Below, piece after piece: positions 60,901 through 64,000 of a stretch of DNA of 64,000 nucleotides (the first letter of the stretch is position 1; the number at the start of each line of letters is the position of its first letter). The DNA lies in assembly GCF_947623445.1 (NCBI RefSeq), contig NC_135243.1:18112479-18176478 (forward strand), read 5' to 3'. The notes under the pieces are model-generated. The model was not told the DNA's origin. It did not search any database and saw only the letters and a list, made by a program, of their open reading frames with translations. The translations under genes and the position numbers were made by a program. The stretch is from Clavelina lepadiformis. Its lineage: Eukaryota > Chordata > Ascidiacea > Aplousobranchia > Clavelinidae.

Positions 60901-63900
60901 AACAGTTGCCAGAAATTTGATTGAAATATACAGCATGACTAAAATGCTTACAACACCCGGTATTCCCAGGCGGTCACCCATCCAAGTACTAACCGGGCCC
61001 TAGGTTGCTTAACTTCCGAGATCGAACGAGATCGGGTCTACTCAACCTGGTATGGTCGTAAGCGATTTCAAAAGAAAGAAAATGGCTTTTTAAATTATAT
61101 TAATTCGATTGCATAGGAAGTTTGATAAAGGCAAACAGTTGCTAGAAATTTGATTGAAATATACAGCATGACTAAAATGCTTACAACACCCGGTATTCCC
61201 AGGCGGTCACCCATCCAAGTACTAACCGGGCCCGAGGTTGCTTAACTTCCGAGATCGAACGAGATCGGGTCCATTCAACCTGGTATGGTCGTAGGCGATT
61301 TCAAAAGAAAGAAAATGGCCTTTTCAATTATAATTCGATTGCATAGGAAGTTTGACAAAGGCAAACAGTTGCTATAAATTTGATTGAAATATACAGCATG
61401 ACTAAAATGCTTACAACACCCGGTATTCCCAGGCGGTCACCCATCCAAGTACTAACCGGGCCCGAGGTTGCTTAACTTCCGAGATCGAACGAGATCGGGT
61501 CTACTCAACCTGGTATGGTCGTAGGCGATTTCAAAAGAAAGAAATGGGCTTTTTCAATTATAATTCGATTGCATTGGAAGTTTGACAAAGGCAAACAGTT
61601 GCTAGAAATTTGATTGAAATATACAGCATGACTAAAATGCTTACAACACCCGGTATTCCCAGGCGGTCACCCATCCAAGTACTAACCGGGCCCGAGGTTG
61701 CTTAACTTCCGAGATCGAACGAGATCGGGTCTACTCAACCTGGTATGGTAGTAGGCGATTTCAAAAGAAAGAAAATGGCTTTTTCAATTATAATTCGATT
61801 GCATAGGAAGTTTGACAACAGCAAACAGTTGCCAGAAATTTGATTGAAATATACAGCATGACTAAAATGCTTACAACACCCGGTATTCCCAGGCGGTCAC
61901 CCATCCAAGTACTAACCGGGCCCTAGGTTGCTTAACTTCCGAGATCGAACGAGATCGGGTCTACTCAACCTGGTATGGTCGTAAGCGATTTCAAAAGAAA
62001 GAAAATGGCTTTTTAAATTATATTAATTCGATTGCATAGGAAGTTTGATAAAGGCAAACAGTTGCTAGAAATTTGATTGAAATATACAGCATGACTAAAA
62101 TGCTTACAACACCCGGTATTCCCAGGCGGTCACCCATCCAAGTACTAACCGGGCCCGAGGTTGCTTAACTTCCGAGATCGAACGAGATCGGGTCCATTCA
62201 ACCTGGTATGGTCGTAGGCGATTTCAAAAGAAAGAAAATGGCCTTTTCAATTATAATTCGATTGCATAGGAAGTTTGACAAAGGCAAACAGTTGCTAGAA
62301 ATTTGATTGAAATATACAGCATGACTAAAATGCTTACAACACCCGGTATTCCCAGGCGGTCACCCATCCAAGTACTAACCGGGCCAGAGATTGCTTAACT
62401 TCCGAGATCGAACGAGATCGGGTCTACTCAACCTGGAATGGTCGTAGGCGATTTCAAAAGAAAGAAAATGGCCTTTTCAATTATAATTCGATTGCATAGG
62501 AATTTCAAAAACGCAAACAGCTGCTATAAATTTGATTGAAATATAGTGCATGACTAAAATGCTTACAACACCCGGTATTCCCAGGCGGTCACCCATCCAA
62601 GTACTAACCGGGCCCTAGGTTGTTTACTTCCGAGATCGAACGAGATCGGGTCTACTCAACCTGGTATGGTCGTAAGCGATTTCAAAAGAAAGAAAATGGC
62701 TTTTTCAATTATAATTCGATTGCATAGGAAATTCAAAAAGGAAACAGTTGCTAGAAATTTGATTGAAATATACAGCATGATTAAAATGCTTACAACACCC
62801 GGTATTCCCAGGCGGTCACCCATACAAGTACTAACCGGGCCCGAGGTTGCTTAACTTCCGAGATCGAACGAGATCGGGTCTACTCAACCTGGTATGGTCG
62901 TAAGCGATTTCAAAAGAAAGAAAATGGCCTTTTCAATTTTAATTCGTTTCCATAGGAAGTTTGACAAAAGCAAACAGTTGCTAGAAATTTGATTGAAATA
63001 TACAGCATGACTAAAATGCTTACAACACCCGGTATACCCAGGCGTTCACCCATACAAGTACTAACCGGGCCCGAGGTTGCCTAACTTCCGAGATCGAACG
63101 AGATCGGGTCTACTCAACCTGGTATGGTCGTAGGCGAATTCAAAAGAAAGAAAATGGCTTTTTCAATTATAATTCGATTGCATAGGAAATTCAAAAACGC
63201 AAACAGTTGCTAGAAATTTGATTGAAATATACAGCATGACTAAAATGCTTACAACACCCGTTATTCCCAGGCGGTAACCCATCCAAGTACTAACCGGGCC
63301 CGAGGTTGCTTAACTTCCGAGATCGAACGAGATCGGGTCTACTCAACCTGGTATGGTCGTAGGCGATTTCAAAAGAAAGAAAATGGCTTTTACAATTATA
63401 ATTCGATTGCATTGGAAGTTTGACAAGGGCAAACAGTTGCTAGAAATTTGATTGAAAAATACAGCATGACTAAAATGCTTACAACACCCGGTATTCCCAG
63501 GCGGTCACCCATCCAAGTACTAACCGGGCCCGAGGTTGCTTAACTTCCGAGATCGAACGAGATCGGGTCTACTCAACCTGGTATGGTAGTAGGCGATTTC
63601 AAAAGAAAGACAATGGCTTTTTCAATTATAATTCGATTGCATAGGAAGTTTGACAACAGCAAACAGTTGCCAGAAATTTGATTGAAATATACAGCATGAC
63701 TAAAATGCTTACAACACCCGGTATTCCCAGGCGGTCACCCATCCAAGTACTAACCGGGCCCGAGGTTGCCTAACTTCCGAGATCGAACGAGATCGGGTCT
63801 ACTCAACCTGGTATGGTCGTAGGCGAATTCAAAAGAAAAAAAATGGCTTTTTCAATTATAGTTCGATTGCATAGGAAATTCAAAAGCGCAAACAGTTGCT

Positions 63901-64000
63901 AGAATTTTGATTGAAATATACAGCATGACTAAAATGCTTACAACACCCGGTATTCCCAGGCGGTCACCCATCCAAGTACTAACCGGGCCCGAGGTTGCCT
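58000..64000. repeat. higher-order repeats of 3,679 bp and 923 bp in array 2
   Basis: GGGCCAGAG recurs at 58702 and 62381, and CGTAAGC with the spacer insertion at 58301 and 61980 (3,679 bp, 16 units). Inside this, 60601 and 61524 begin two tandem four-unit blocks (923 bp) with the same GAAATGGGC and TTTTTAAATTATAT markers. Related markers at 57863 and 60617 are 12 units apart. Confidence 0.8.
63934..64000 (-). rRNA. 5S rRNA gene, cut by the window end
   Basis: The 3' part of a unit (sense positions 54-120) with the common 3' end and the AGGCAACC box A variant. Confidence 0.9.

Larger units (their letters stand above)
52313..64000 (-). repeat. 5S rDNA tandem array 2 (about 50 complete units)
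   Basis: Same unit and orientation as array 1. From the first complete gene (52447-52566) to the partial gene at the window end (63934-64000) there are 50 repeat steps. The first few units resemble array 1. From about 53530 on, the spacer changes mostly to AAGTTTGACAAAGGCAAACAG with GCTAGAAATTTGATTG, a type rare in array 1. The array continues beyond the window. Confidence 0.97.

Noticed and set aside
55770-62854. Three similar 62-residue open frames (55770-55958, 58987-59175, 62666-62854) on the plus strand
   Set aside because: They run antisense across 5S genes and spacer, with the same sequence because the DNA repeats. No independent coding signal.
23039-64000. CRISPR-like regular repeat and spacer pattern
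   Set aside because: The repeated unit is a 5S rRNA gene and the spacers are homologous to one another, in an animal genome. It is a tandem rDNA array.

Overview
This is animal nuclear DNA: AT-rich, with a spliced gene, several small DNA transposons, LINEs and a large 5S rRNA array. The host is a metazoan. A deuterostome invertebrate, perhaps a tunicate, is my guess from the short introns and the close match of the one recognisable gene to vertebrate TANGO6. The species cannot be fixed from the sequence.

Layout. Positions 1-2039 (+) hold the last two exons of an unrecognised single-pass membrane protein gene. Positions 2762-14941 (-) hold what appears to be a complete TANGO6/RTP1-family gene, which I could assemble as 19 exons with consistent phases, giving about 1150 codons. 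The two genes converge tail to tail over 2040-2761. The TANGO6 introns carry small non-autonomous elements (7789-8481, about 8510-8966, 9720-9976), and 14563-14745 lies in the first intron-sized gap upstream of exon 2. Positions 14942-17811 are gene-poor: another hAT-like element, an inverted repeat, a cluster of TGACGTCA palindromes, and two tRNA-Val-like sequences, of which one is possibly functional.

From 17812 to the end the window is a 5S rDNA locus. Two arrays of about 229-bp units (5S gene of 120 bp plus spacer of about 109 bp, all on the minus strand) occupy 23039-47125 (about 104 complete genes) and 52313-64000 (about 50). They are separated by a full-length non-LTR retrotransposon, copy B (47126-52312). 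It lies inside a 5S gene in the same orientation, with two open reading frames, a poly(A) tail and L1/Tx1-type proteins. A decayed relative, copy A (17812-23035), sits at the edge of the array. It has lost its 3' end and its RT catalytic motif, and it carries an 803-bp DNA transposon (18210-19012). The pair indicates a 5S-rDNA-specific LINE family, comparable to the Mutsu family of the Tx1 group, which is known to target 5S genes.

The 5S array is organised in higher-order repeats: about 5,040 bp (22 units) three times, 2,063 bp (9 units) twice, and 3,679 bp (16 units) and 923 bp (4 units) in the second array. Several 5S gene variants recur with them. This is the pattern expected of unequal exchange in a concertedly evolving array that also hosts a site-specific retrotransposon.
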